Positions 1-6,525 of a stretch of DNA of 28,732 bases are shown in pieces. Every line of letters starts with the position of its first letter. Position 1 is the stretch's first letter. Where the stretch lies: positions 1-28,732 of the forward strand of contig CALKAR010000035.1 in the NCBI GenBank assembly GCA_937988745.1, read 5' to 3'. The stretch comes from an uncultured Peptococcaceae bacterium (GTDB taxonomy: Bacteria > Bacillota > Limnochordia > Darwinibacteriales > Darwinibacteriaceae). The notes beneath the pieces are model-generated. The model saw only the letters and a list, made by a program, of their open reading frames with translations. It ran no database searches and was not told the DNA's origin. A program made the position numbers and the translations under genes.

Positions 1-246
1 TTTTACAACTTCCCATATACCTTCGGTTATCTGTTGAGCCAAGGCTTGTATGCTAGGGCGCAGGAAGAGGGCCCAGGCTTTGCAGAGAAGTATGCGGATC
101 TGCTGCGCGACACTGGGCGCATGACAGTAGAGGAGCTGGTCAAAACACATTTAGGCGAAGACCTGACCAAACCGGAATTCTGGGAAAAAGCTGTCCAAAA
201 CAGCCTCAAGGATATAGATGATTTCTTGGAGTTGGCAAGGAAGTAG
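1..246 (+). CDS. pepF: M3-family oligoendopeptidase (PepF-like), C-terminal fragment
   Basis: This reading frame is open from the first base and ends at TAG (244-246), so only about the last 81 residues of a protein that began before the window are present. The fragment reads FYNFPYTFGYLLSQGLYA and then a helical tail with the pattern LLRDTGRMTVEEL and a DLTKPEFW segment. This is the characteristic C-terminal end of Firmicutes pepF/M3 zinc metallopeptidases, which cleave short peptides in the cytoplasm. The HExxH zinc motif lies upstream, outside the window, so activity cannot be judged here. No terminator follows. Instead the promoter of the next gene overlaps its last codons. The family call rests on the tail alone. 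Confidence 0.85.
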   Translation, partial: FYNFPYTFGYLLSQGLYARAQEEGPGFAEKYADLLRDTGRMTVEELVKTHLGEDLTKPEFWEKAVQNSLKDIDDFLELARK

Positions 247-258
247 ATGTGATATAAT
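232..258 (+). promoter_or_regulatory. Promoter of the Crp/Fnr-family gene
   Basis: A perfect TATAAT (253-258) is preceded by TGA, giving an extended -10 (TGN-TATAAT). A TTGGCA lies at 232-237 with a short 15-bp spacer. The extended -10 probably compensates for the spacing. The -35 lies inside the last codons of the peptidase gene. The downstream SD (AAGGGGGGT, 271-279) and ATG at 285 follow at normal distance. Confidence 0.6.
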
Positions 259-284
259 ACCCTCGTATGTAAGGGGGGTCACTC

Positions 285-983
285 ATGGCTGTATGCATTA
301 ACTGCCGACATCATGGTCTTTGTGTGCACCGTGTCGCCATCTTCTCGCCGCTTTCTGCGGAAGAGTCGCACCGTGTCGCGGAGCTACTTGTCCATAAGGA
401 ATATCGCAAGGGCGAGCTTATCATGATAGAAGGGGAGCAGATTTCTCGCTTAATCATTGTGCAGGAAGGCCAGGTTAAAGCTTTCCGCAGCACGGCTGAT
501 GGGAGAGAGCAGATTCTTTATATATTTTCCAGCGGCGATTTCTTTGGGGAAAAAAACTTGCTCCGCAATCAGCCTGCCTCTTACAGCGTGGAGGCACTTG
601 TGGACACGCGTCTCTGCATGATTAACAAATCTGATTTCGAACAGCTCCTGCGAGCGCATCCTGAGATCGGAATTAAGATTATGGAAGAACTCTGCCGCCG
701 CTTAGAGCGCCTCGAGACAGCTGTCGAAAGCCTGGGAGCTCGGGATGGAGATGCGCGAGTAAGCAGTGTGCTCCTAGAGTTTGCAGAACGCTACGGCGAA
801 GATCATCCCCGGGGAGTCTTGGTAAAGCTGCCCTTCAGCCGACAGGGTATAGCTGATTATGTGGGATTGACGCGAGAGACAGTCAGCCGTAAGCTCAGTT
901 CTTTGCAGGCCGAAGGCGTTGTCGAACTAATCGGAAACAAGAAGCTTCTAATATTAGATAAGAATGCTTTAGAGTCAAACTAG
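285..983 (+). CDS. Crp/Fnr-family regulator with FNR-type Fe-S cysteines
   Basis: A 232-residue transcription factor. Residues about 20-130 form a cyclic-nucleotide-type beta-roll (EGQVKAFR, GDFFGE), followed by a long dimer helix and a C-terminal winged HTH with FSRQGIADYVGLTRETVSRKL. The N-terminus carries C4-x2-C7-x5-C13, the same spacing as the three N-terminal [4Fe-4S] ligands of E. coli FNR. C111 (RLCMIN) sits where FNR has its fourth ligand. The recognition helix ETVSR keeps the Glu, Ser and Arg that read TTGAT half-sites in FNR. These residues are seen directly; that the protein binds a [4Fe-4S] cluster and senses O2 or NO is inferred. It has its own promoter and terminator. The next gene is a flavodiiron protein with an FNR-like site in its promoter. 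The SD AAGGGGGGT and ATG at 285 support the start. Confidence 0.9.
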   Translation: MAVCINCRHHGLCVHRVAIFSPLSAEESHRVAELLVHKEYRKGELIMIEGEQISRLIIVQEGQVKAFRSTADGREQILYIFSSGDFFGEKNLLRNQPASYSVEALVDTRLCMINKSDFEQLLRAHPEIGIKIMEELCRRLERLETAVESLGARDGDARVSSVLLEFAERYGEDHPRGVLVKLPFSRQGIADYVGLTRETVSRKLSSLQAEGVVELIGNKKLLILDKNALESN

Positions 984-997
984 TCTCGCAGTGTGCG

Positions 998-1027
998 ACC
1001 GCTCAGAGAAATCTGGGCGGTTTTTTT
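998..1027 (+). terminator. Rho-independent terminator of the Crp/Fnr gene
   Basis: A 10-bp stem (ACCGCTCAGA, 998-1007, with TCTGGGCGGT, 1012-1021; one G-T pair) has a GAAA loop and runs directly into seven Ts (1021-1027). It separates the regulator transcript from that of the flavodiiron gene. Confidence 0.92.
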
Positions 1028-1033
1028 CAAACT

Positions 1034-1047
1034 ATGATGCAGATCAC
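1034..1047 (+). promoter_or_regulatory. FNR-like operator upstream of the flavodiiron gene
   Basis: The sequence ATGAT-GCAG-ATCAC matches the FNR consensus TTGAT-N4-ATCAA at 8 of 10 positions, with both TGAT and ATCA cores intact. Its centre is at 1040.5. A likely -10 element (TATCAT, 1070-1075) puts transcription start near 1082, so the site would be centred at about -41.5, the classic class II activating position. No good -35 hexamer is present, as expected for an activator-dependent promoter. The cognate regulator is most simply the FNR-like protein encoded just upstream. Binding is inferred. Confidence 0.65.
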
Positions 1048-1066
1048 AGTTTTCTCTTCTGGTCTA

Positions 1067-1094
1067 CCTTATCATTTCAAGTGACGAGATAAGG
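1067..1094. promoter_or_regulatory. Inverted repeat over the -10/+1 of the flavodiiron promoter
   Basis: A perfect 7-bp inverted repeat, CCTTATC (1067-1073) and GATAAGG (1088-1094), is separated by 14 bases. The left arm overlaps the proposed -10 (1070-1075), and the right arm lies just after the predicted start of transcription. It could be an operator for a second regulator, placed to block RNA polymerase. If transcription starts further upstream it could instead be a 5'-UTR hairpin. No known regulator can be assigned. Confidence 0.4.
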
Positions 1095-1116
1095 CAAAAC
1101 CAAGGAGGAAACGGAT

Positions 1117-2358
1117 ATGCAAAACGAACTTAATGCCGTGAAGGTAGCTGATAACACTTATTGGGTGGGTATTGTTGACGATCGAAAGGTGCCTTTTCAC
1201 CGTCTCATTTTAGAAAAGGGAACCACCTACAACAGCTATCTGATGATGACTGAAAAACCAACTCTAATCGATACAGTCGATATCTCCTTTGGGCGGGAAT
1301 TTGTCGAGAAAATGAGCGGCTTGATGGACCTCGATGACCTAGCCTATGTGGTTGTAAACCATGTGGAACCGGACCATGCCGGAGCCCTGCCAGCCCTTTT
1401 AAGCAAGGCCCGCAATGCAGTGATTGTAACCACGGCTCTTGGTGCAGAACTACTCAAGGATATGTTCCGTATTAGGAATAGGGAGTTCTTAATAGTTAAC
1501 GATGGGGATAGTCTAGATATCGGCGGTAAGACGCTGCAGTTCTTAGAAACACCCTATCTGCACACTGCGGAAACCATGGTTACTTATGCTGTCGAGGATA
1601 AGGTTTTATATCCATGCGATCAGTTCAGCACTCATATCGCTGCACATGAACTGTTCAATGATCTGGCAGAAGAAGATTATCTGAATGATTTTGAAACCTA
1701 CTATAAATTAATCATGGGGCCACATCGGCCATACGTTCGGAAGATGCTGGAGAAAGTCGCAGATCTAGAGATTAACATGATTGCGCCTTCACACGGATAT
1801 ATTCTGCGCGAAGATCCCCAGAGGTTTATTTCCCTGTATGATGAAATGAGTGCCCTGTCCACATCTGGCGAAACTAAGAGAGTCACTATCGTGTACTCCA
1901 CAATGACAGGGAACACCCGTAAGCTGGCTCAGCAGTTAGCGGAAGCGATCGCCGACCAGGGTATGGTCGTATCTGAGTATAACCTGAAGAATGCCGACAT
2001 CAAGGAAGTCGCCGATTCTATCAGGTCGTCTGATGGTCTCTTGGTTGGAAGTTCCACGAGATATGCTGACATGGTTGGTGATATTGAAAAACTTCTGCAG
2101 GAGCTGACCAAGACCGAGGTTAAGAATATTCCAGCAGCGGCTTTTGGCTCATACGGTTGGAGCGGGGAAGCAACCCTGCATATTGAAAACTATTTAGAAG
2201 AAGCTGGGTTCCAGGTAATCAATGAGCGTCATCTCCTAGGCAACCACGGATATGATATGTCCCTCTTTCCACTTCGGGTAAAGTTTATTGATGAGGAAGG
2301 CCTCGAACGGGCTCGGCAAGCAGGAGAATTGTTCAGTGAAAAGGTCTTGACGCAATAA
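1117..2358 (+). CDS. fprA: A-type flavodiiron protein (O2/NO reductase)
   Basis: A 413-residue cytoplasmic flavodiiron protein that reduces O2 to water and/or NO to N2O, usually with electrons from rubredoxin or a related carrier. The N-terminal metallo-beta-lactamase-like domain shows the diiron ligands H82-x-E84-x-D86-H87 (HVEPDH), H149, D168 and H226. The C-terminal flavodoxin domain starts at about residue 256 with the FMN phosphate loop STMTGNT (261-267). No rubredoxin or flavin-reductase domain is attached, so this is the simple A class, and no rubredoxin gene lies alongside. The SD AGGAGG (1103-1108) lies 8 bases before ATG 1117. The promoter region carries an FNR-like box, suggesting induction by the adjacent regulator. 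Preference for O2 or NO cannot be read from the sequence. Confidence 0.95.
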   Translation: MQNELNAVKVADNTYWVGIVDDRKVPFHRLILEKGTTYNSYLMMTEKPTLIDTVDISFGREFVEKMSGLMDLDDLAYVVVNHVEPDHAGALPALLSKARNAVIVTTALGAELLKDMFRIRNREFLIVNDGDSLDIGGKTLQFLETPYLHTAETMVTYAVEDKVLYPCDQFSTHIAAHELFNDLAEEDYLNDFETYYKLIMGPHRPYVRKMLEKVADLEINMIAPSHGYILREDPQRFISLYDEMSALSTSGETKRVTIVYSTMTGNTRKLAQQLAEAIADQGMVVSEYNLKNADIKEVADSIRSSDGLLVGSSTRYADMVGDIEKLLQELTKTEVKNIPAAAFGSYGWSGEATLHIENYLEEAGFQVINERHLLGNHGYDMSLFPLRVKFIDEEGLERARQAGELFSEKVLTQ

Positions 2359-2385
2359 TTTTTCCATGTTAGTGTAAATAAGTGA

Positions 2386-2485
2386 GTAAAAGGGAGTAAC
2401 TAGTGCGCTCTGCGCAGCTCCGCATCAACATCGTGGCAGAACTGCCTGGTGCGGAGGACGGGTTTCGTTCTAGTGAGACTTTTAC
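2386..2485 (+). ncRNA. yybP-ykoY manganese riboswitch aptamer
   Basis: The leader has the family's signatures: a closing helix P1 of GTAAAAG (2386-2392) with CTTTTAC (2479-2485), the conserved loop GGAGTAAC right after P1, a CATCAACATC segment (2423-2432) resembling the conserved L3, and a GTGAGAC segment before the 3' P1 strand. Internal helices include ACTAG/CTAGT (2399-2403, 2470-2474), TGCGC/GCGCA (2404-2416) and CTCCGCA/TGCGGAG (2418-2424, 2450-2456). Known members bind Mn2+ between L1 and L3 and often control P-type ATPases or other Mn exporters. The call is made from recalled consensus; a covariance-model search was not run. A TTGACG at 2347-2352 in the end of fprA may be the -35 of its promoter. 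Confidence 0.85.
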
Positions 2486-2514
2486 GGTTTTGATGCCGTA
2501 AAAGTCTCTTTTTT
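2475..2514 (+). terminator. Riboswitch expression-platform terminator
   Basis: A perfect 13-bp stem (2475-2487 with 2496-2508) with an 8-base loop is followed by six Ts (2509-2514). Its 5' arm contains the whole 3' strand of riboswitch P1 (CTTTTAC, 2479-2485), so the aptamer closing helix and the terminator cannot form together. Ligand-stabilised P1 would therefore prevent termination, giving an ON switch for the ATPase downstream. Confidence 0.92.
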
Positions 2515-2554
2515 AATGCCCAGATTTGGTTACTCTATTTAGGAAGGAAGGAGA

Positions 2555-5152
2555 ATGTCATTTATGCAACAGCGTACATGGCACACATTATCGGCAGATG
2601 AGGTGTTCCAAGCAGTCGATTCGTCATCCAACGGATTGACGAGCAGCACTGCCCAAACGCGCTTGGAGGAACATGGACCCAACCAGCTTGCTGCCGGGGA
2701 AAAAAAGACCCTCCTTAGTATCTTCTTGTCTCAATTCGCGGACATGATGATTTGGGTTCTGTTGGGTGCTGCCTTGATTTCCGGTTTGCTAGGTGAGTGG
2801 GTGGATGCCAGCATAATTTTAGCCGTGGTAGTCCTGAATGCGGTGCTTGGGACTGTACAGGAGAGTCGTGCTGAAGCAGCCTTAGAGGCTCTCAAGAAAA
2901 TGGCTGCTCCAACAGCCCATGTCGTGCGGGACGGAATGCCTCAATCAGTTCCAGCAGCAGAGCTCGTAGTCGGGGATATAGTACTGTTGGAGGCCGGAGA
3001 CAGTGTTCCTGCTGATCTGCGCCTTATTGAAAGTGCTGCGCTGAAAATTGAAGAAAGCGCTCTAACAGGAGAATCTGTACCGGTAGAAAAGTCGGCAGAG
3101 CCACTTTTCGACGAGAAAGCACCTCTCGGAGATCGCCTGAACATGGCTTATATGGGTACCGCTGTAACTTACGGACGGGGCACTGGTGTGGTGATTTCCA
3201 CTGGCATGGATACTCAAATGGGGCGAATCGCTGACCAGCTGGCGTCTACCGAGAAGGAAATTACTCCTCTGCAGGAAAAGCTCAATCAGATCTCTAGGAT
3301 TCTATCTATCGGCGTTCTTTTTATCGCCGCAGTGGTCTTTGTTATTGGATTGGCAGCCGGCAACGAAGCCTTGAATATGTTCTTAACAGCTGTTTCTCTG
3401 GCTGTTGCGGCGATTCCGGAAGGTTTGGTAGCTGTTGTTACCATTGTGCTGGCCATGGGTATGTCCCGCATGGCAGGGCGGGGAGCAATTATCAGAAGGT
3501 TGCCTGCGGTAGAAACGCTTGGTTCCACACAAGTTATCTGTTCCGATAAAACCGGTACCTTAACCCAGAACCGCATGACAGTTACACAGGTTTGGACAGC
3601 TGATAAGGCCCTGTTGATGGACGCCATGGCTGAGTGTAACGACTCAAAACTAAATGGTACTGGCGAAGTAATTGGTGATCCTACTGAAACAGCTCTTATT
3701 GATTATGTTCTGCAGCAGCAGGCTTGGACGCCCGAAGAAATCCGCAGCCGGGAACGTCTTGATGAGATACCCTTCGATTCTAATCGGAAAATGTCTACAG
3801 TAGCGGTGCAGCATCCCAGCGGAAAGGGGATGCGAATCTATGTGAAGGGTGCTCCTGATGTACTTCTGGCGCGCTGCACGACCGAGCTGACCGGAAATGG
3901 CGCGGAGAATGTAGTGCAGGACTTGACCCCGGAACGCATATCGGCAATTGAAGAAGCTAATGAGAACATGGCAAAACAGGCACTGCGGGTACTGGCTTTT
4001 GCCTATAAGGACTCTGAAACAGCTGACTTCTCCGATCCTGAGCAGGTAGAAAATAATCTCACATTCATTGGACTCACTGGCATGATTGATCCGCCTCGTC
4101 CGGAAGCGAAGGAAGCCATTAGGCTTTCTCGCAAAGCAGGGATCCGACCGGTAATGATTACTGGCGACCACAAAACCACCGCGGTGGCTATTGCTGAAGA
4201 AATTGGCATCCTTACTCCTGGTATGCGGGCTGTTACAGGTGCCGAGCTGGAAGCTATGTCCGATGAAGAACTGCAGAATCAGGTAGAGGAGATTGGAGTA
4301 TACGCCCGAGTAGCGCCGGAACACAAGTCTCGCATTGTGGCTGCCTGGCAGAGCAAAGGCAAGACAGTTGCCATGACCGGTGACGGAGTTAACGACGCTC
4401 CTGCCCTCAAAGGCGCGGATATCGGCGTTGGTATGGGTATCACCGGTACTGATGTGTCTAAACAGGCATCAGATATGGTATTGACAGACGACAACTTTGC
4501 TACCATTGTATCAGCAGTAAGGGAAGGGCGACGCATCTTTGACAATATCCACAAGACAGTGCGCTTCCTGCTTTCTTCGAATGCGGGTGAGGTAATAGCT
4601 ATTTTGACCGCCACCATTGCTGGATGGAACCTCTTAAAACCTGTCCACATCTTGTGGATCAACCTGGTTACTGACACGTTCCCGGCAATCGCCCTAGGTA
4701 TGGAACCTGCCGAGCCAGATGTCATGGAAAGAAAGCCTCGGGATCGCTCTACGCCTTTTCTCGAGCGGGGTGACTGGATAAGCATTGCCGCGATAGGGGC
4801 AGCTGAAGCAGCCTTAGCCTTAGCCGCGTACGTCATCGGAGGCGGGGGAACCGTAGGTACCACTATGGCATTTCTTACGCTTTCTTTATCACAGCTGTTT
4901 GCAGCACTAGGTTTTCAGAGCGAGCGGCACAGTATTTTCCAAATTAATCCTGCTAAGCATCCCGCTTTGTGGTTAGGATTTACAGCTTCTATGCTGCTGC
5001 AGTTGGTGGTGGTATTTGTACCCCCACTGCGCAACCTGTTTGAACTGGCAGTACTGACGAGCTCCCAGTGGTGGGCAGTCATTGGATTATGTTTTGCGAT
5101 GCTTGCTTTCATCGAACTGCAGAAACTGGTTAGGCGGCTTCGTCATAACTAA
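2555..5152 (+). CDS. P-type cation ATPase (P2A-like), probable Mn2+/Ca2+ exporter
   Basis: An 865-residue membrane pump with all P-type hallmarks: actuator TGES (171-174), phosphorylation motif DKTGTLT (D331), KGAPD, MITGDH and TGDGVNDAP, plus an N-terminal cation-ATPase domain and a C-terminal group of membrane helices. TM4 has IPEGL (E289). TM5 has SNAGEV and TM6 NLVTDTFPA, so Asn, Glu and Asp equivalents of SERCA Ca2+ ligands are kept. By sequence it would be annotated as a calcium ATPase. The Mn2+ riboswitch in its leader argues that manganese export is the physiological role, as for other riboswitch-controlled members of this family. The SD is ambiguous: AGGAAGG (2541-2547) suits ATG 2555, while AAGGAG (2548-2553) suits ATG 2564 (MQQRTW), three residues shorter. 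Confidence 0.92.
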   Translation: MSFMQQRTWHTLSADEVFQAVDSSSNGLTSSTAQTRLEEHGPNQLAAGEKKTLLSIFLSQFADMMIWVLLGAALISGLLGEWVDASIILAVVVLNAVLGTVQESRAEAALEALKKMAAPTAHVVRDGMPQSVPAAELVVGDIVLLEAGDSVPADLRLIESAALKIEESALTGESVPVEKSAEPLFDEKAPLGDRLNMAYMGTAVTYGRGTGVVISTGMDTQMGRIADQLASTEKEITPLQEKLNQISRILSIGVLFIAAVVFVIGLAAGNEALNMFLTAVSLAVAAIPEGLVAVVTIVLAMGMSRMAGRGAIIRRLPAVETLGSTQVICSDKTGTLTQNRMTVTQVWTADKALLMDAMAECNDSKLNGTGEVIGDPTETALIDYVLQQQAWTPEEIRSRERLDEIPFDSNRKMSTVAVQHPSGKGMRIYVKGAPDVLLARCTTELTGNGAENVVQDLTPERISAIEEANENMAKQALRVLAFAYKDSETADFSDPEQVENNLTFIGLTGMIDPPRPEAKEAIRLSRKAGIRPVMITGDHKTTAVAIAEEIGILTPGMRAVTGAELEAMSDEELQNQVEEIGVYARVAPEHKSRIVAAWQSKGKTVAMTGDGVNDAPALKGADIGVGMGITGTDVSKQASDMVLTDDNFATIVSAVREGRRIFDNIHKTVRFLLSSNAGEVIAILTATIAGWNLLKPVHILWINLVTDTFPAIALGMEPAEPDVMERKPRDRSTPFLERGDWISIAAIGAAEAALALAAYVIGGGGTVGTTMAFLTLSLSQLFAALGFQSERHSIFQINPAKHPALWLGFTASMLLQLVVVFVPPLRNLFELAVLTSSQWWAVIGLCFAMLAFIELQKLVRRLRHN

Positions 5153-5158
5153 CAAACG

Positions 5159-5193
5159 ATGGAGCTCAGGATCAAAAACATCCTGAGCTCCAT
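5159..5193. terminator. Bidirectional hairpin between convergent genes
   Basis: A perfect 14-bp stem (5159-5172 with 5180-5193) and a 7-base loop lie between the ATPase stop and the stop of the minus-strand M16 gene. T-runs are short on both sides (GCTTT on plus, CGTTTGTT on minus). It probably serves both transcripts. Confidence 0.7.
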
Positions 5194-5197
5194 TGCT

Positions 5198-6520
5198 TTA
5201 CGGCGTAATTAAGACTTCGGTGTAATTTTGGAAGTATTTCTGGGCAGCGGCTTTAATGTCTTCAGGAGTCACGTTATCCCAGAAGCTCATGTATTCATCA
5301 ACCCATTCGTAGCCAAAGCCGATCAACTCTGTGACTCCTAAGAGAGCGCTTTGGCTGAGGTTAGTCTCGTTGTTCAGCAGGTAAGAGCCGCGTTTCTGGG
5401 CTGCCACCCAGGCTATTTCCTCCTCGGAAAGACCTTCTTCGGCAAAGCGCCCTACTTCAAACAGGACCTGTTCACGAGCTTGATCCACATTCTGCGGGTG
5501 AGTCGCCAAGAACGTCAAGATGCTCGAAGGACCCATTCTTTCATCGTAGAGAGAAATGGCAGTGTATGCCAAACCCCGTTTATCCCGAATTTCCGTGAAG
5601 AGCCGCGAGGACATGCCCTCACCTAGTATAGTATTGATGACCGCCATGGCAGTCGCATCCTCAGCAAAAGTGTTGGGAGCTGGATAACCGATAATCAAGA
5701 ACGCTGCCTCGGTAGGCAGATTGAAAACCAGCTGCCTGTCCTCGGTAGGATATACAAACTCTACTTCTTCCCGGGGTTCAGGTTTGCCCGTAAAAGACTT
5801 CTCCCAGCGGCCAAAGTTCTCTGTTAAGAGCGGGAGGAGCTCATCTGTATCAAAATTGCCCACAATCGAGACCACAACTTGATCGGGCTGGAACAAATAG
5901 CGGTTCCAGCTGGCTGCATGTTCTGGCTGTATGGTCATCAGGCCTTCTGGCGACCCATAGGGCGAGTATCTATATGGATGATCGCCGTAGAAGATCGCTA
6001 AGAATTCCAGCAGCAGCGCGTTGGTGGGGTCATCATAAAGACTCTGCAGCGTAGCGAAACTCAAGTTCCGCTCTCGCTCAAACTCTTCTGATGGGAAAGC
6101 GGAGTTCTCAATCATATCGAGCAGCACATCCAGCGCTTCTGTGAACGCAGCGGGAACAGCTTGAAGTAGTACCGCAGAATAGTCATACGATGCAGCAACC
6201 TGCAGCTGAACGCCGAGAGATTCCAACTCCACAACTATGTCCTGGGCCGAACGGTTTGCAGTACCCGAAAGGAGATTGCGGATGGTAAGGTAAGTCAAGC
6301 CTTCTAAGCCTTCTGGATCTCGTACCGAACCGCCTCTAGTCAAGACACTCATGGCAATTATGTCATATGCAGGGTTCTCCTTGAGCAAGATGGTAAGGCC
6401 ATTATCCAGGATAACCTTTTCAACATCAGCGGTATAGTTAAACTCCGCCGCTGCCGTACTCAGTGGAAGTGTCAGCATGAGGCAGAGCACCAATAGGATT
6501 TGCCAAAAACGCTTTTTCAC
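5198..6520 (-). CDS. M16 peptidase-like protein, non-catalytic partner, secreted
   Basis: A 440-residue M16-family protein with an N-terminal signal peptide (KKR, then a hydrophobic run ending near STAAA, residues 21-25). Where active M16 enzymes have HxxEH it has Y77-L-T-I-R81, so all three zinc-site residues are lost. It does keep the Arg/Tyr region (IRDKRGLAYTAIS, R315 and Y319) that binds the substrate C-terminus in non-catalytic M16 subunits. Together these features point to the regulatory half of a heterodimer whose catalytic half is the gene immediately upstream, 5 bases away. The start is GTG at 6520, preceded by GGGGAGG with 8 bases spacing. No lipobox is obvious, so the protein is probably released or membrane-attached through its signal region. 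Confidence 0.9.
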   Translation of the reverse strand: MKKRFWQILLVLCLMLTLPLSTAAAEFNYTADVEKVILDNGLTILLKENPAYDIIAMSVLTRGGSVRDPEGLEGLTYLTIRNLLSGTANRSAQDIVVELESLGVQLQVAASYDYSAVLLQAVPAAFTEALDVLLDMIENSAFPSEEFERERNLSFATLQSLYDDPTNALLLEFLAIFYGDHPYRYSPYGSPEGLMTIQPEHAASWNRYLFQPDQVVVSIVGNFDTDELLPLLTENFGRWEKSFTGKPEPREEVEFVYPTEDRQLVFNLPTEAAFLIIGYPAPNTFAEDATAMAVINTILGEGMSSRLFTEIRDKRGLAYTAISLYDERMGPSSILTFLATHPQNVDQAREQVLFEVGRFAEEGLSEEEIAWVAAQKRGSYLLNNETNLSQSALLGVTELIGFGYEWVDEYMSFWDNVTPEDIKAAAQKYFQNYTEVLITP

Positions 6521-6525
6521 TCAGA

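Noticed and set aside
1034..1047. Reading the flavodiiron promoter site as a cAMP-CRP box
   Set aside because: The CRP consensus TGTGA-N6-TCACA is matched poorly (left half lacks TGTGA), while the FNR core halves and their 4-base spacing fit.
2386..2485. Alternative reading of the ATPase leader as a NiCo or other metal riboswitch
   Set aside because: The P1 helix, the GGAGTAAC loop and the end of the aptamer fit yybP-ykoY better.
3650..4324. A 224-codon minus-strand open frame inside the ATPase gene
   Set aside because: It is antisense to conserved ATPase codons, has a Cys/Arg/Phe-rich composition without any recognisable motif, and no SD. It is a shadow of the real gene.
4279..4863. A 194-codon minus-strand open frame inside the ATPase gene
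   Set aside because: It mirrors the conserved TGDGVNDAP and TM5-TM6 region on the other strand and has no SD or family signature.
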